Part shown: positions 19,322-27,198 of the stretch, piece by piece | How the letters are laid out: each line of letters opens with the position of its first letter | How positions within the stretch are numbered: position 1 is the stretch's first letter | Assembly (NCBI GenBank): GCA_910585215.1 | Contig: CAJUDQ010000027.1 | Location: forward strand, 1 to 40,328 | DNA length: 40,328 nt | From: an uncultured Lachnospiraceae bacterium | GTDB taxonomy: Bacteria > Bacillota > Clostridia > Lachnospirales > Lachnospiraceae | Direction of reading: 5' to 3' | Position numbers and translations under genes: made by a program | The notes under the pieces: generated by a model | Seen by the model: the letters and a program-made list of their open reading frames with translations, nothing else | The model's database searches: none | What the model was told of the DNA's origin: nothing

Positions 19322-19496
19322 TTATGATTTTGTTTTTATTTCACTGCTCACATATATATCAAAATTTTGCAAAATATATTGACATATCATCTCTAACTGT
19401 TCATCACTCATCTGAAAACAGGTATCAATAAAAAGACCAGGAGTATATACATTTAAATATCCATCTTCTCTAATATGAAGATTAAACGGAATTCTA
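19322..19496 (-). pseudogene. C-terminal fragment of a small protein, 5' end lost
   Basis: The minus frame ends YRIPFNLHIREDGYLNVYTP followed by GLFIDTCFQMSDEQLEM and a stop at 19324-19322, about 57 codons, without a start codon. Its upstream side meets the IS605-type remnant at 19497-19664. Beyond that, at about 19685-19675, GGAAAGGA is left behind, as if the gene's binding site had been separated from its body by the insertion. Family not recognised. Confidence 0.55.
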
Positions 19497-19664
19497 TACA
19501 GTAGGGGCGAAGTGGATACGCCCGTAAAAAATAAGGATTGCCTAATAATAGGTAGAAACTTTTGACAGTCAATTCGAAGAATTGATTGTATGAAATATCA
19601 AACTTCTTAAATAGGTGCGCAGTACCTTAGAAGCCCATTACCTTTAGGCGATGGGGATTCACTC
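19497..19664 (+). mobile_element. IS200/IS605 remnant: tnpB tail and right end
   Basis: The plus frame 19497-19565 reads YSRGEVDTPVKNKDCL and stops at TGA, resembling the C-terminal tail of TnpB proteins. Next come about 60 bases and then GGTGCGCAGTACCTTAGAAG, leading into the hairpin CCCAT...ACC-TTTA-GG..ATGGG (about 19633-19654) and ATTCAC, the usual right end. This part would correspond to the omega RNA and right-end region. The rest of tnpB and the left end are absent. Confidence 0.7.
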
Positions 19665-19706
19665 ACTATATATCAATCCTTTCCAATTTGTTTTTTACAT
19701 CACATT

Positions 19707-20126
19707 TTATTTTTTTATTACAGATAAACTATAATGTTCCTTTACATAACAACAAATAACCACAATTATTTCAATTATTAATACGGGAAAGGAAGCTAAA
19801 AATAATAAAGAACCTATTTCCAGCAAATCCGGAAAAATTGGTTTATACATAAAATATGCCAATCTCATCACACCAACCAGAACACAAATAATTTGAAAAA
19901 TCAGATAATAGACAATCACACCTCCTAATTTTTTATAAATATACAATCCAGACAACCATAAAAGTGTTCCTACCAACTGATACATACATATAAATACACC
20001 AACAAAATCTATTGGATGATATACTATATTTTTTCCTATAATTAAAACTATCCATGGAATTACAATGTAAGCTATAATATTATATACTAATGCAAAAATA
20101 AGCCTATAACTTTTTTTAACTTTCAT
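19707..20126 (-). CDS. Small four-helix membrane protein
   Basis: A 139-residue protein with about four hydrophobic helices, a basic N-terminus (MKVKKSYRL) and a basic end (SVIKK). The ATG at 20126 has AGGAGG seven bases upstream. It follows the NlpC/P60-like gene by 34 bases and is probably co-transcribed with it. Family not recognised; a membrane partner or immunity-like role for the secreted hydrolase is possible but unsupported beyond position. Confidence 0.7.
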   Translation of the reverse strand: MKVKKSYRLIFALVYNIIAYIVIPWIVLIIGKNIVYHPIDFVGVFICMYQLVGTLLWLSGLYIYKKLGGVIVYYLIFQIICVLVGVMRLAYFMYKPIFPDLLEIGSLLFLASFPVLIIEIIVVICCYVKEHYSLSVIKK

Positions 20127-20160
20127 ATTCAATCCTCCTGATTATATGTATGAAAACATA

Positions 20161-21051
20161 TTATTTATATACATTAACAGCAACCAATTTTTCAGAATTA
20201 TAAATATCTCGTGGTGTAATTCCTGGCTCACTTACTCCTTTTTTCTCTATATCTACTCCTTGACGATAATATGAAGCCCATACCAGTTCAGAACAATACC
20301 AACCTTCCTGATTAGCACTATATCCCTTACGCGAAAGTTTCAAGTCATATGATTTTCCTAGTTGGCTAACTGCGAAATCAACTGCTCTTTTCTTAACATC
20401 ACTTGAAATATTTATTCCCGAGGCAAATAATGTCAAATGTCCTCCCCTTTGTTGATATCTTGTTGAATCCAAAACACTTCTGACAACACCATCCCCTATT
20501 GCTTCCACCAGTCTAATATAATATTTTTTTTGTGATGCATCATAAAATCTTCCTTCAACAATTGCAATATGCCCTGTAAATCCCCATCCACCTCCACTTT
20601 CATATAATATACTTCCCGCAGACGCCATCGATAATAATCTTGTTCCTGTATAATTTATTCTGCTTGGGCAACTTGTTCCTGTATTATAATAATATTTTTC
20701 TGAACCTGAACTATAAGCTTCTATCCCTGTGTCAGAGTTAATGTTTTCATTTTTTTCTATAATATATTCACTATAATCAAATTCACTACCCCCTCCTGCA
20801 ATTTCAGAATACTCTTCTAATGATACATCTAATTGAATGCCATTTTCATAAAATTTTGTAATAATTTCTCTGTATTGTTCTTCAACATCAGATCTAATGT
20901 TACTGTTTTCTACAATTTCAGTTGCAATATCAGCAATATCAATTTTGCTTTCATCAATAATACTACTATCCTCAATAACTCCATCAGCTAAAACCTCTGC
21001 TGATAATTGCATCGTAATATAACCTGTAGCAACAAATAATAATTTTTTCAT
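20161..21051 (-). CDS. Secreted permuted NlpC/P60 (YiiX-like) hydrolase
   Basis: A 296-residue protein with a signal peptide (MKKLLFVATGYITMQLSAEVLADG). After a variable acidic region (25-115), the catalytic part resembles YiiX/YebB-type permuted papain-fold enzymes: ILYESGGGWGFTGHIAIVEG at about 148-167 with the His, LVEAIGDGVVRS with an acidic residue, and WYCSELVWASYY near 251 with the Cys. Members cleave amide or ester bonds in cell wall peptides or lipids; the substrate here is unknown. The ATG follows AAAGGAATTAAGTA. It stands third in the operon with the ACP gene and ligase remnant, driven by the promoter at 21897-21940. Confidence 0.8.
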   Translation of the reverse strand: MKKLLFVATGYITMQLSAEVLADGVIEDSSIIDESKIDIADIATEIVENSNIRSDVEEQYREIITKFYENGIQLDVSLEEYSEIAGGGSEFDYSEYIIEKNENINSDTGIEAYSSGSEKYYYNTGTSCPSRINYTGTRLLSMASAGSILYESGGGWGFTGHIAIVEGRFYDASQKKYYIRLVEAIGDGVVRSVLDSTRYQQRGGHLTLFASGINISSDVKKRAVDFAVSQLGKSYDLKLSRKGYSANQEGWYCSELVWASYYRQGVDIEKKGVSEPGITPRDIYNSEKLVAVNVYK

Positions 21052-21133
21052 TACTTAATTCCTTTCTATTAAAAATTAATTATAATATATTTTATATTTA
21101 GTATTAAAATAATATTATTTACTTTAAAATATT

Positions 21134-21312
21134 TCATTTTAAAATTACTTCAATTTCTCCATTTTTATCATGAAACAACTTTTTCCAACGCTCAATATTC
21201 ATCTTCAAAGACTTTACTTCTTCCATATCAATCCCTAATTTTTCACAATTTCTGATATAAACAGGCACTGTCTTATATGCTTCATTGACAATTTTTTAAG
21301 TCTTTTATTCAT
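21134..21312 (-). pseudogene. Second internally deleted ligase remnant, coupled to ACP
   Basis: The ATG at 21312-21310 overlaps the ACP stop as TAATG. The homologous frame reads VNEAYKTVPVYIRNCEKLGI, matching the start of the intact ligase (VREAYETVPVYIRNCEKLEI). It runs to about its residue 41 and then continues WKKLFHDKNGEIEVILK, a weakened form of the ligase C-terminus. A one-base loss near 21290 shifts the frame between ATG and this part. Like the remnant at 2250-2391, it kept short ends and lost the catalytic core. It shows that the ligase was once translated directly after the ACP. Confidence 0.85.
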
Positions 21313-21569
21313 TAATGTAACCTACCTTCCCGAATCAGAAATTCAAGCAGTTCATCATAACTGTCCAGCAACTCCAAAAGTGAGCCTGACTCGTCCAGAC
21401 TGACATGAAAAGTTTCTTCTATCTCTGTCACAAGCTGCATCAAAGATACAGAGTCAAAGTCAAGGTCCTCTACAATACTTTTCCCTTCAAATGATTCTAA
21501 AGATAGTTTCTCTGGACTATAATTTACAATTAATCTGTTTAAAAGTTTCTTGATTTCTTCTTTTTCCAT
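21312..21569 (-). CDS. Acyl carrier protein
   Basis: An 85-residue acidic four-helix carrier. The motif DLDFDSVSLMQLV (about residues 35-47) holds the Ser that takes the phosphopantetheine arm. It is distinct from a housekeeping fatty-acid ACP by context: no fab genes, a long regulated leader, and a ligase remnant directly coupled downstream. It likely carries an acid activated by the CapK-like ligase (now only intact at 5319-6569) and could feed a BtrH-like transferase. The ATG has GAGG nine bases upstream. Confidence 0.9.
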   Translation of the reverse strand: MEKEEIKKLLNRLIVNYSPEKLSLESFEGKSIVEDLDFDSVSLMQLVTEIEETFHVSLDESGSLLELLDSYDELLEFLIREGRLH

Positions 21570-21896
21570 ATTTTATAAACCTCTATATTCTCCTTTTTCA
21601 TATATTGTTAAATATTTTTCTGATATCACTACTTTTAAAAACATTATCTACAAAAATAATAATAGAATATTTGTAACATAAAATTCAAAAATATTGACTC
21701 GATATTATTTATTTCACCTTCTTTCTATTATAACATATCTTAGGAGAATCTAAAAGAAAATATTAACTGAAAATTATAATTTCATTTTAAAATTTCAATT
21801 CTCCTTATTATATAAAAAAGGAAAATTTTCCTCTTTCATACATATTACTTAATCATACTTTATCTTTATCCAATCCAAACAGATAATGATATTTTT
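21570..21896 (-). other. Long untranslated leader of the ACP operon
   Basis: About 320 bases between the promoter and the ACP ATG, very AT-rich. A GGAAAATTTTCC palindrome lies near 21827-21838, and the segment about 21713-21750 is shared with the leader at 2417-2450. I see no recognisable riboswitch. A second weak promoter may lie near 21690-21660. Confidence 0.5.
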
Positions 21897-21940
21897 ATTA
21901 TACAGGCTCATTATCAATAAAACAATATGGTACTACCATA
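21897..21940 (-). promoter_or_regulatory. ACP-operon promoter with palindrome abutting the -35 (copy 2)
   Basis: Minus strand: -35 TTGTTT (21925-21920), 17 bases, -10 TATAAT (21902-21897), a very good sigma-A promoter. Directly upstream, TATGGT-NNN-ACCATA (21926-21940) is a perfect palindrome flanked by CAAAG on the far side, as at 2697-2711. Only the three central bases and a few flanking ones differ between copies. Confidence 0.75.
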
Positions 21941-21994
21941 CTTTGCAGGAATATCAAACCAGCCGTCAAGCATTCCAAAATATCAAATACATTC

Positions 21995-22026
21995 TTATAG
22001 CATTTTCCTTTTATCAATGCTATAAT
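21995..22026 (+). promoter_or_regulatory. Promoter of the plus-strand DUF4832-like gene, inside a dyad
   Basis: Extended -10 TGCTATAAT (TATAAT at 22021-22026) with only a weak -35. A perfect 10-bp inverted repeat, TTATAGCATT (21995-22004) and AATGCTATAA (22016-22025), 11 bases apart, covers the spacer and -10, so a repressor could block it. Confidence 0.55.
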
Positions 22027-22061
22027 ACTAATGATTACATATTCCTACGGAGGTTCACCCA

Positions 22062-23459
22062 ATGAAAAAATTTATGACTTCACTCCCTTTCCGGCTGTCC
22101 TGTCTTATTATAACTGTTATCCTTATCTGTGCCGTATTAAGCTCTCCCCTTTCACTTTCTCTCAGTTACACTCCTGCAAACAATCTTGAGAACAGAGATA
22201 TCCTCTCCAATCCCTATTGTGGATTCTACCGCATAAACGGCTATACTCTGACTGACGATGCCAACAGCAGCATCATCAATTCTGCAAGTATTGCTGCCGA
22301 TACCGGAAATCACCGCCGTCTTGTACAGCTTCAAATCAATCTGCGAAACTTTAAAGATTCCGCCCTTACAGGAACTGCACTGAAGCAGCTTGACGATATT
22401 CTTGCTGCATGGGCACAGACAGACAAGCATTTTATCCTCCGTTTTCTCTATGACTGGGATGGCAATGCCCAAGAAACAGAACCGAAAAACCTTGGAATTA
22501 TCATAAAGCATATGGAACAGACCGCGTCTGTCTACAACAAATATGCGGACCACATCTATATGCTCCAGGGTCTGTATATTGGAAACTACGGAGAAATGCA
22601 TCATTCCTCCCATCAGTCCACTGGCGAAATTATGCGCTTGACACAAACTCTTTTCGGCCTTGCAAATCCTTCCATTTTTCTTGCTGTACGTACTCCGGCC
22701 TACTGGCGTACAATTACTGATTCTATGGAGCCGTCAGATATATCAACGGACACAAACAGTCGTTCTCTTGCAGCGCGTGTCAGCCTTTTTAACGATGGTC
22801 TGCTTGCTTCCGAATCCGATGCCGGCACCTATGCAGAGCTTGACCGTGAAACAGAATTATCCTTCCAGAACCGTCTGTGCCAGTATGTGCCAAACGGCGG
22901 AGAAGTCATTATTGACAATCCCTATAATGACCTTTCAAACGCTATCCGTGACCTGCGTACCATGCATATATCTTATTTAAACGAAGCTTATGACCCAAAT
23001 GTTTTAAATAAATGGAAAAATACAATGTATTCGGAAAATGATTTATTCTACGGTCTTTCCGGTTACGATTACATAGCGGCACATCTCGGCTACCGCTATG
23101 TATTGCGCTCTACAGAACTGAAATTCAACGACTCCTATGAAAAAACTGCCACTTATTCGCTGTCTGTAGAAAATACAGGATTTTCCAACTGTTATTATCC
23201 ATTTGAGCTGTCCATTACCATTATAAATAAAGCAACAAGGGAACGTGTTACTCTTATCAATGAAAAAGATGGTACATTTTTCCGATGCGGCACCACAAAT
23301 ACAATTTCTTTCCCTCTGAATATAAGAGACTTCGAACCTGGTGACTATAATATCTATTTTCTAACCAGCGACCCGACATCAAAAGAAGCCATCCAGTATG
23401 CCAACAATATGACGTTGACACCCGATGGCTATTATGTAGGTTCTTTTAGTATTAACTAA
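22062..23459 (+). CDS. Exported DUF4874/DUF4832-like protein
   Basis: A 465-residue protein and the only substantial plus-strand gene. The ATG has GGAGG eight bases upstream. The N-terminal hydrophobic segment (residues about 10-33) is a signal peptide or anchor, placing the rest outside the cell. The N-terminal domain (NPYCGFYRINGYTL, FILRFLYDWDG, LQGLYIGNYGEMH) fits DUF4874, a TIM-barrel-like domain resembling glycoside hydrolases; the C-terminal part (YLNEAYDPNVLNKW, YDYIAAHLGYRYVLR) fits DUF4832. It is a paralogue of the convergent gene at 23476-24759, which lacks the signal. A glycan-binding or glycan-cleaving role on the polymer made by the adjacent operon is plausible, not shown. Confidence 0.75.
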   Translation: MKKFMTSLPFRLSCLIITVILICAVLSSPLSLSLSYTPANNLENRDILSNPYCGFYRINGYTLTDDANSSIINSASIAADTGNHRRLVQLQINLRNFKDSALTGTALKQLDDILAAWAQTDKHFILRFLYDWDGNAQETEPKNLGIIIKHMEQTASVYNKYADHIYMLQGLYIGNYGEMHHSSHQSTGEIMRLTQTLFGLANPSIFLAVRTPAYWRTITDSMEPSDISTDTNSRSLAARVSLFNDGLLASESDAGTYAELDRETELSFQNRLCQYVPNGGEVIIDNPYNDLSNAIRDLRTMHISYLNEAYDPNVLNKWKNTMYSENDLFYGLSGYDYIAAHLGYRYVLRSTELKFNDSYEKTATYSLSVENTGFSNCYYPFELSITIINKATRERVTLINEKDGTFFRCGTTNTISFPLNIRDFEPGDYNIYFLTSDPTSKEAIQYANNMTLTPDGYYVGSFSIN

Positions 23460-23475
23460 TAAAATAGATATTTTT

Positions 23476-24759
23476 CTATTCCAGTTCTCCGAGAAGCATC
23501 TGTTTTCCTGCCGACCGATTGGCAAAACGGATGCTTTTTTTATCCCTGCACCGTATTATTTCCAAATACAGCCTGCTGCCTTTTTTCAACAATTCCTTTC
23601 CCTGAATTTTCTCTTGCCGCTTTTCCTTTCCTGATACTTCCAGAAATTCTATTTGAATCTCTGCCGTCTCTTCCGGTTTCAATGTTCTGATATCATAAAA
23701 AACAGGAATGTTTTGTTTCTCTTCTCCTGTTTCTATCACAAGTCGGATATCCGCCTCATCACACATACAGGCAAACCCTGTATTTTCCACTGTTAGGTTT
23801 AAAACTCCTCTTCTTCCTGAAAGCAGAACATTCCTTACGACAAACCGATAACCCATATGATTTCCTATATAATCATAAAGGCTTCCCCCCTGCCATTGCT
23901 GCTCTTTCCACTTGTTTAAAATTCTCTCATCATACACGCTGTTTAAATAACTGATATTCATATCTCTCAGCACCTGCAGCGTTTCCTCCGGTGAAAATTC
24001 CCTCTCTCCTGCTACAGCTTCACCCCCGCACAGCACCTTTCTTGTTGTCTCCTGAATATATGCTGTTTCTTCCTCCATACACCATGGTTGTTCCCATCCT
24101 ATATTGCTTTTTGACTGCTCACCAAAAGTTCCCAGATGATTTTTCGAAGCAAACATCGCATCATCAAAAATCCCGATTTCATACTCTCCCTGTTTTTGCA
24201 CCTGTCTGCACTGAACAGGTTTGCGAAACGCCATACGCGCCTGTGAAGCTGTTTTCCATGTATCTGACAGCTCTTTGAGCTGTTTTTTGCTTAAAAACTT
24301 TGAGCTGTGCATTTCTCCCCAGCTTCCTATAAACAACCCCTGAGTCGTTAATACATGGTTTTTATATTTTTTTATCACTGCTCCAAGCTGCTCCATATGA
24401 TTTACAATTACGGAAAAAAGGGAAGGTTCTTTTTCCATCCCTTTTCCTTCATTATCATATAAAATGCGTATTATCATTTCTTTCCCTGCATTTACAAAAA
24501 CAGACAATATCCTTTCCACTGCCAGAAGTCCCTTTTCATCTATATCTGTTCCGCTATATTTACTGATATTAAGCAACACAAGCGCTATATATTCATTCTG
24601 CTCAAATGGCAGATATAAAAGCTCATCCTCTGTTGTCTCTCCAACAACAAAAGTATAGATATGATACCATCCCCGTCCCGGATTTGTATAGCTTTTTATT
24701 TCCTCTGTATAATCCGCCTTTTTCAGACGATATTTTTTATTCCTTAATATAAATCCCAT
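23476..24759 (-). CDS. DUF4874/DUF4832-like protein, cytoplasmic
   Basis: A 427-residue protein, last gene of the Pel-type operon. Motifs parallel the exported paralogue at 22062-23459: NPGRGWYHIYTF, IIRILYDNEGKG, TTQGLFIGSWGEMHSSK, YLNSVYDERILNKWKEQ and YDYIGNHMGYRFVVR. No signal peptide or membrane helix is seen, so it should stay inside unless exported unusually. Its start overlaps the previous gene by 23 bases. The pair, one inside and one outside, suggests two sites of action on the same glycan; this is inference. Confidence 0.75.
   Translation of the reverse strand: MGFILRNKKYRLKKADYTEEIKSYTNPGRGWYHIYTFVVGETTEDELLYLPFEQNEYIALVLLNISKYSGTDIDEKGLLAVERILSVFVNAGKEMIIRILYDNEGKGMEKEPSLFSVIVNHMEQLGAVIKKYKNHVLTTQGLFIGSWGEMHSSKFLSKKQLKELSDTWKTASQARMAFRKPVQCRQVQKQGEYEIGIFDDAMFASKNHLGTFGEQSKSNIGWEQPWCMEEETAYIQETTRKVLCGGEAVAGEREFSPEETLQVLRDMNISYLNSVYDERILNKWKEQQWQGGSLYDYIGNHMGYRFVVRNVLLSGRRGVLNLTVENTGFACMCDEADIRLVIETGEEKQNIPVFYDIRTLKPEETAEIQIEFLEVSGKEKRQEKIQGKELLKKGSRLYLEIIRCRDKKSIRFANRSAGKQMLLGELE
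23495..23541 (+). terminator. Terminator of the plus-strand gene inside the opposite gene
   Basis: AGCATC-T-GTTTT-CC-TGCC pairs with GGCA-AAAC-G-GATGCT (8-base loop) followed by TTTTTTT. It is strong for plus-strand transcription and lies within the last 25 codons of the minus-strand gene, which ends at 23476. Confidence 0.75.
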
Positions 24760-25555
24760 TTTTACCTATCCCTGCATCTTTTTTTAATACCTTCACACGA
24801 TAAACCACTGCCAGAATCGACATTGTCATCCGCACCATGTAAACAACCGGCTTCAATCCTGAATGCATACTTTTCCCTGCGCTTCTTATATGCATTTTCG
24901 CAGGAATTTCTTCTACCTTAAATCCAAGCAGAATCATCTGAATCACAATATTCGCATCCGGATATCTGTCATCAAAATGATTGTAACGTGAACAATACAA
25001 AACTGCTTTTCTGCTCAATCCCTGCAGTCCTGTGGTTGGGTCTGAAATCTGCCTTCCTGTAAACAGCCGAATGAAATATCGAAAGTAAGAGTATGCAATT
25101 TTTTTCAAACAGGAAGTCTGATAATTCGGGTCCTCCAGAAGATATCTCGAACCGAGAATAATATCCGGATATCTTCCGTCTTCTCCCTGCTGTTTCAGCT
25201 TCTGATAAATAATCGGAATATTACACACATCATGCTGACCATCTGAATCCATCTGAATAACATATTTATATTTTCTGCGTATGGCATATTTATACCCAAG
25301 CTGTATGGCACTGCCATAGCCAAGATTAAATACATGTGTTACCAGTGTATGATGATATTCCTTCACAATCCAATTTGTAGAATCCGAAGAACCGTCATTC
25401 ATGACAAGAACATCTGCTATATTGGTTATTTCCTGTGAATTTAGCTGTTCCAATACCTGTCTGATATTTTTTTCTTCATTGTATGCAGGCATAATAATCA
25501 GCAAATCCTTTTTTATAGGCTGCTTTTTTCCTTCCATCTCCATCTTCTGTACCAT
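24737..25555 (-). CDS. Polyprenyl-phosphate glycosyltransferase (DPM1-like GT2)
   Basis: A GT2 enzyme like dolichyl-phosphate mannosyltransferase. Motifs are IIMPAYNEEKNI, VMNDGSSDST, NLGYGSAIQLGYKYA, the metal-binding QMDSDGQHD and PTTGLQGLSRKAV. No C-terminal membrane helices are present, as in the short DPM1 class. It should load a sugar onto undecaprenyl phosphate. This pairs logically with the GT-C-like membrane protein at 32079-34637, since GT-C enzymes use lipid-phosphate sugars. The start is uncertain: an ATG at 25567 is only one base from the AAAGGA box, so I prefer the in-frame ATG at 25555; others follow within six codons. Confidence 0.85.
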   Translation of the reverse strand: MVQKMEMEGKKQPIKKDLLIIMPAYNEEKNIRQVLEQLNSQEITNIADVLVMNDGSSDSTNWIVKEYHHTLVTHVFNLGYGSAIQLGYKYAIRRKYKYVIQMDSDGQHDVCNIPIIYQKLKQQGEDGRYPDIILGSRYLLEDPNYQTSCLKKIAYSYFRYFIRLFTGRQISDPTTGLQGLSRKAVLYCSRYNHFDDRYPDANIVIQMILLGFKVEEIPAKMHIRSAGKSMHSGLKPVVYMVRMTMSILAVVYRVKVLKKDAGIGKNGIYIKE

Positions 25556-25591
25556 GCCCCAACACATATCCTTTCTATATTTTTATATTTT

Positions 25592-26809
25592 TCAGATTTC
25601 CTCATTCCCGAACAATCCTTTCAGCAGCTCCAAATCCTCTTCATAGGATATCTTTTTACATGCGGCTGCCTTTTGAAAGGCTTCTCTCTTTTTCTTATCC
25701 AATATTAACAGCTTTATTTTTTCTTTGATATCTTCCGGTTCCAGCCTGCACAAAAATCCGTCTGTACCATCTGTAATCTGTTCTCTGTTTGAACTGTTAT
25801 CCGATGCAACAATTGCGCAGCCCAATATCTGCGCTTCCTGAATGGCTATGCTTTTCCCTTCAAATCTGGTTGCCTGTACGCAGATATCCGCCTGGATATA
25901 ATATGGATACGGATTTTGTACAGCTCCCATCAGAATAAAATCCTGTTCAAGCCCTGCCTTTACAATCTGCTGTTCAAGCATTTGTCGTTCAGAACCTTCT
26001 CCCAGCACATACCAGCGCGCCAGATATCCTTCTGCCTTTAAAAGTCGCATTGCCTCCACTGCATTTTCATAAGACTTCTGCCATGTCAGCCTTCCTACGC
26101 TTAAAATACGAATCCCCTGATAATTGTCCGTAAAACCTCCTGAAAGCTTTGATTTTGCTTTAATTTCCCATGGATTCAGCATATTATGAAAAACAACTGT
26201 CTTTTCTTTATATTCTGGGTATACCTCCAGAAATTTATCCCTGACAGTTTCTGCAATTGGAAAAATGGCATCAAATTTCGCATAACAATTTTTATCCAGC
26301 CTTCTTGTATACCCTGCCTGTGCATAGTCAATATGTATAAATGCGGCTTTTTTCCCTGCATTCACATAATCTGCCACATAATAGGTAGAACCGCCCTCAA
26401 GATAAGCAACTGCCACATCATATCTTTTCTCCCATCTGGGACTTCCATCGGATATTACACGCCATAAAAGCTTATCCGGCCATATTTTATGCTTTTTCAC
26501 CATTTCAAAAAATCCTGCTGCCATATATGGAAGCCTTCGAAAAACCGTCCCCCGACAGAGCATGGTTTTTATAATATGCCTGTACATATGCCTTCTTCCC
26601 TCTTTTGACAGCACCGAAACTCTGCTGTAATTTTTATTTAAAAGTGTCACATATTCTGGAAGCCTGTCTGACAATTCTCCCTGTCCCATAAGCACATAGA
26701 GAGAAATTTCATATTCATCCGGATTCAATCTTTTAAAAAGCTCAAGCAGTGCCATTTCCGCACCTGCTGCACTGAGGGTATTGATTACAAACAGTAACGT
26801 TTTCTTCAT
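25592..26809 (-). CDS. GT4-family glycosyltransferase
   Basis: A 405-residue, two-Rossmann (GT-B) enzyme. The N-terminus has TLSAAGAEMALLELF for acceptor/phosphate contacts. The C-terminal half has ILSVGRLTWQKSYENAVEAM, LGEGSERQMLEQQI and the EX7E-like FEGKSIAIQEAQILG that binds the nucleotide sugar. It is soluble and cytoplasmic. Its ATG overlaps the previous gene's stop by four bases and has GGAGGGGAAAG before it. It probably adds a sugar to the polymer or a lipid-linked precursor; the sugar cannot be told. It is distinct from PelF, so this operon codes at least two GT-B enzymes. Confidence 0.9.
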   Translation of the reverse strand: MKKTLLFVINTLSAAGAEMALLELFKRLNPDEYEISLYVLMGQGELSDRLPEYVTLLNKNYSRVSVLSKEGRRHMYRHIIKTMLCRGTVFRRLPYMAAGFFEMVKKHKIWPDKLLWRVISDGSPRWEKRYDVAVAYLEGGSTYYVADYVNAGKKAAFIHIDYAQAGYTRRLDKNCYAKFDAIFPIAETVRDKFLEVYPEYKEKTVVFHNMLNPWEIKAKSKLSGGFTDNYQGIRILSVGRLTWQKSYENAVEAMRLLKAEGYLARWYVLGEGSERQMLEQQIVKAGLEQDFILMGAVQNPYPYYIQADICVQATRFEGKSIAIQEAQILGCAIVASDNSSNREQITDGTDGFLCRLEPEDIKEKIKLLILDKKKREAFQKAAACKKISYEEDLELLKGLFGNEEI

Positions 26810-27198
26810 ATATCTTTCCCCTCCCCTGGTGATTTATCATCCTTGTCTTTCAAAATTCCAAGTTCATGCAAAATCCTCTCATTCTCCTGATTTAGAAGTG
26901 ACACTTGCATTGCAAGCTCTCTGTTTTTCATAATAAGAACAGATACACTTTTGCATATTGCAAATACAACAAACAACAGAAAAAGCCCAAGCAGGAAAAT
27001 CAGAAGATAAATCACATCACTGTCAGCCTCGTCAGAGTCCAGCACTGCTCCGGTAATAATAAGAAGCATTGAAAACAGTCCCCAGCCAAGTCCGATATCT
27101 TCTGTCAATTTCTGTTTTGCATATGCCAGGAAATCCAGTACAACAAAAAGAATCCCTGTAATAATTAATGCAATTTTTACAATTATTACTGTAGTCAT
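26806..27198 (-). CDS. Small DUF2304-like membrane protein
   Basis: A 130-residue protein with three hydrophobic helices (about residues 4-24, 38-52 and 64-88) and a C-terminal coiled coil (LAMQVSLLNQENERILHELG), the layout of DUF2304 proteins that accompany glycosyltransferase genes. It overlaps PelG and the GT4 gene by four bases each (ATGA), so translation is coupled. It may hold the GT4 or DPM1-like enzyme at the membrane. Confidence 0.75.
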   Translation of the reverse strand: MTTVIIVKIALIITGILFVVLDFLAYAKQKLTEDIGLGWGLFSMLLIITGAVLDSDEADSDVIYLLIFLLGLFLLFVVFAICKSVSVLIMKNRELAMQVSLLNQENERILHELGILKDKDDKSPGEGKDI

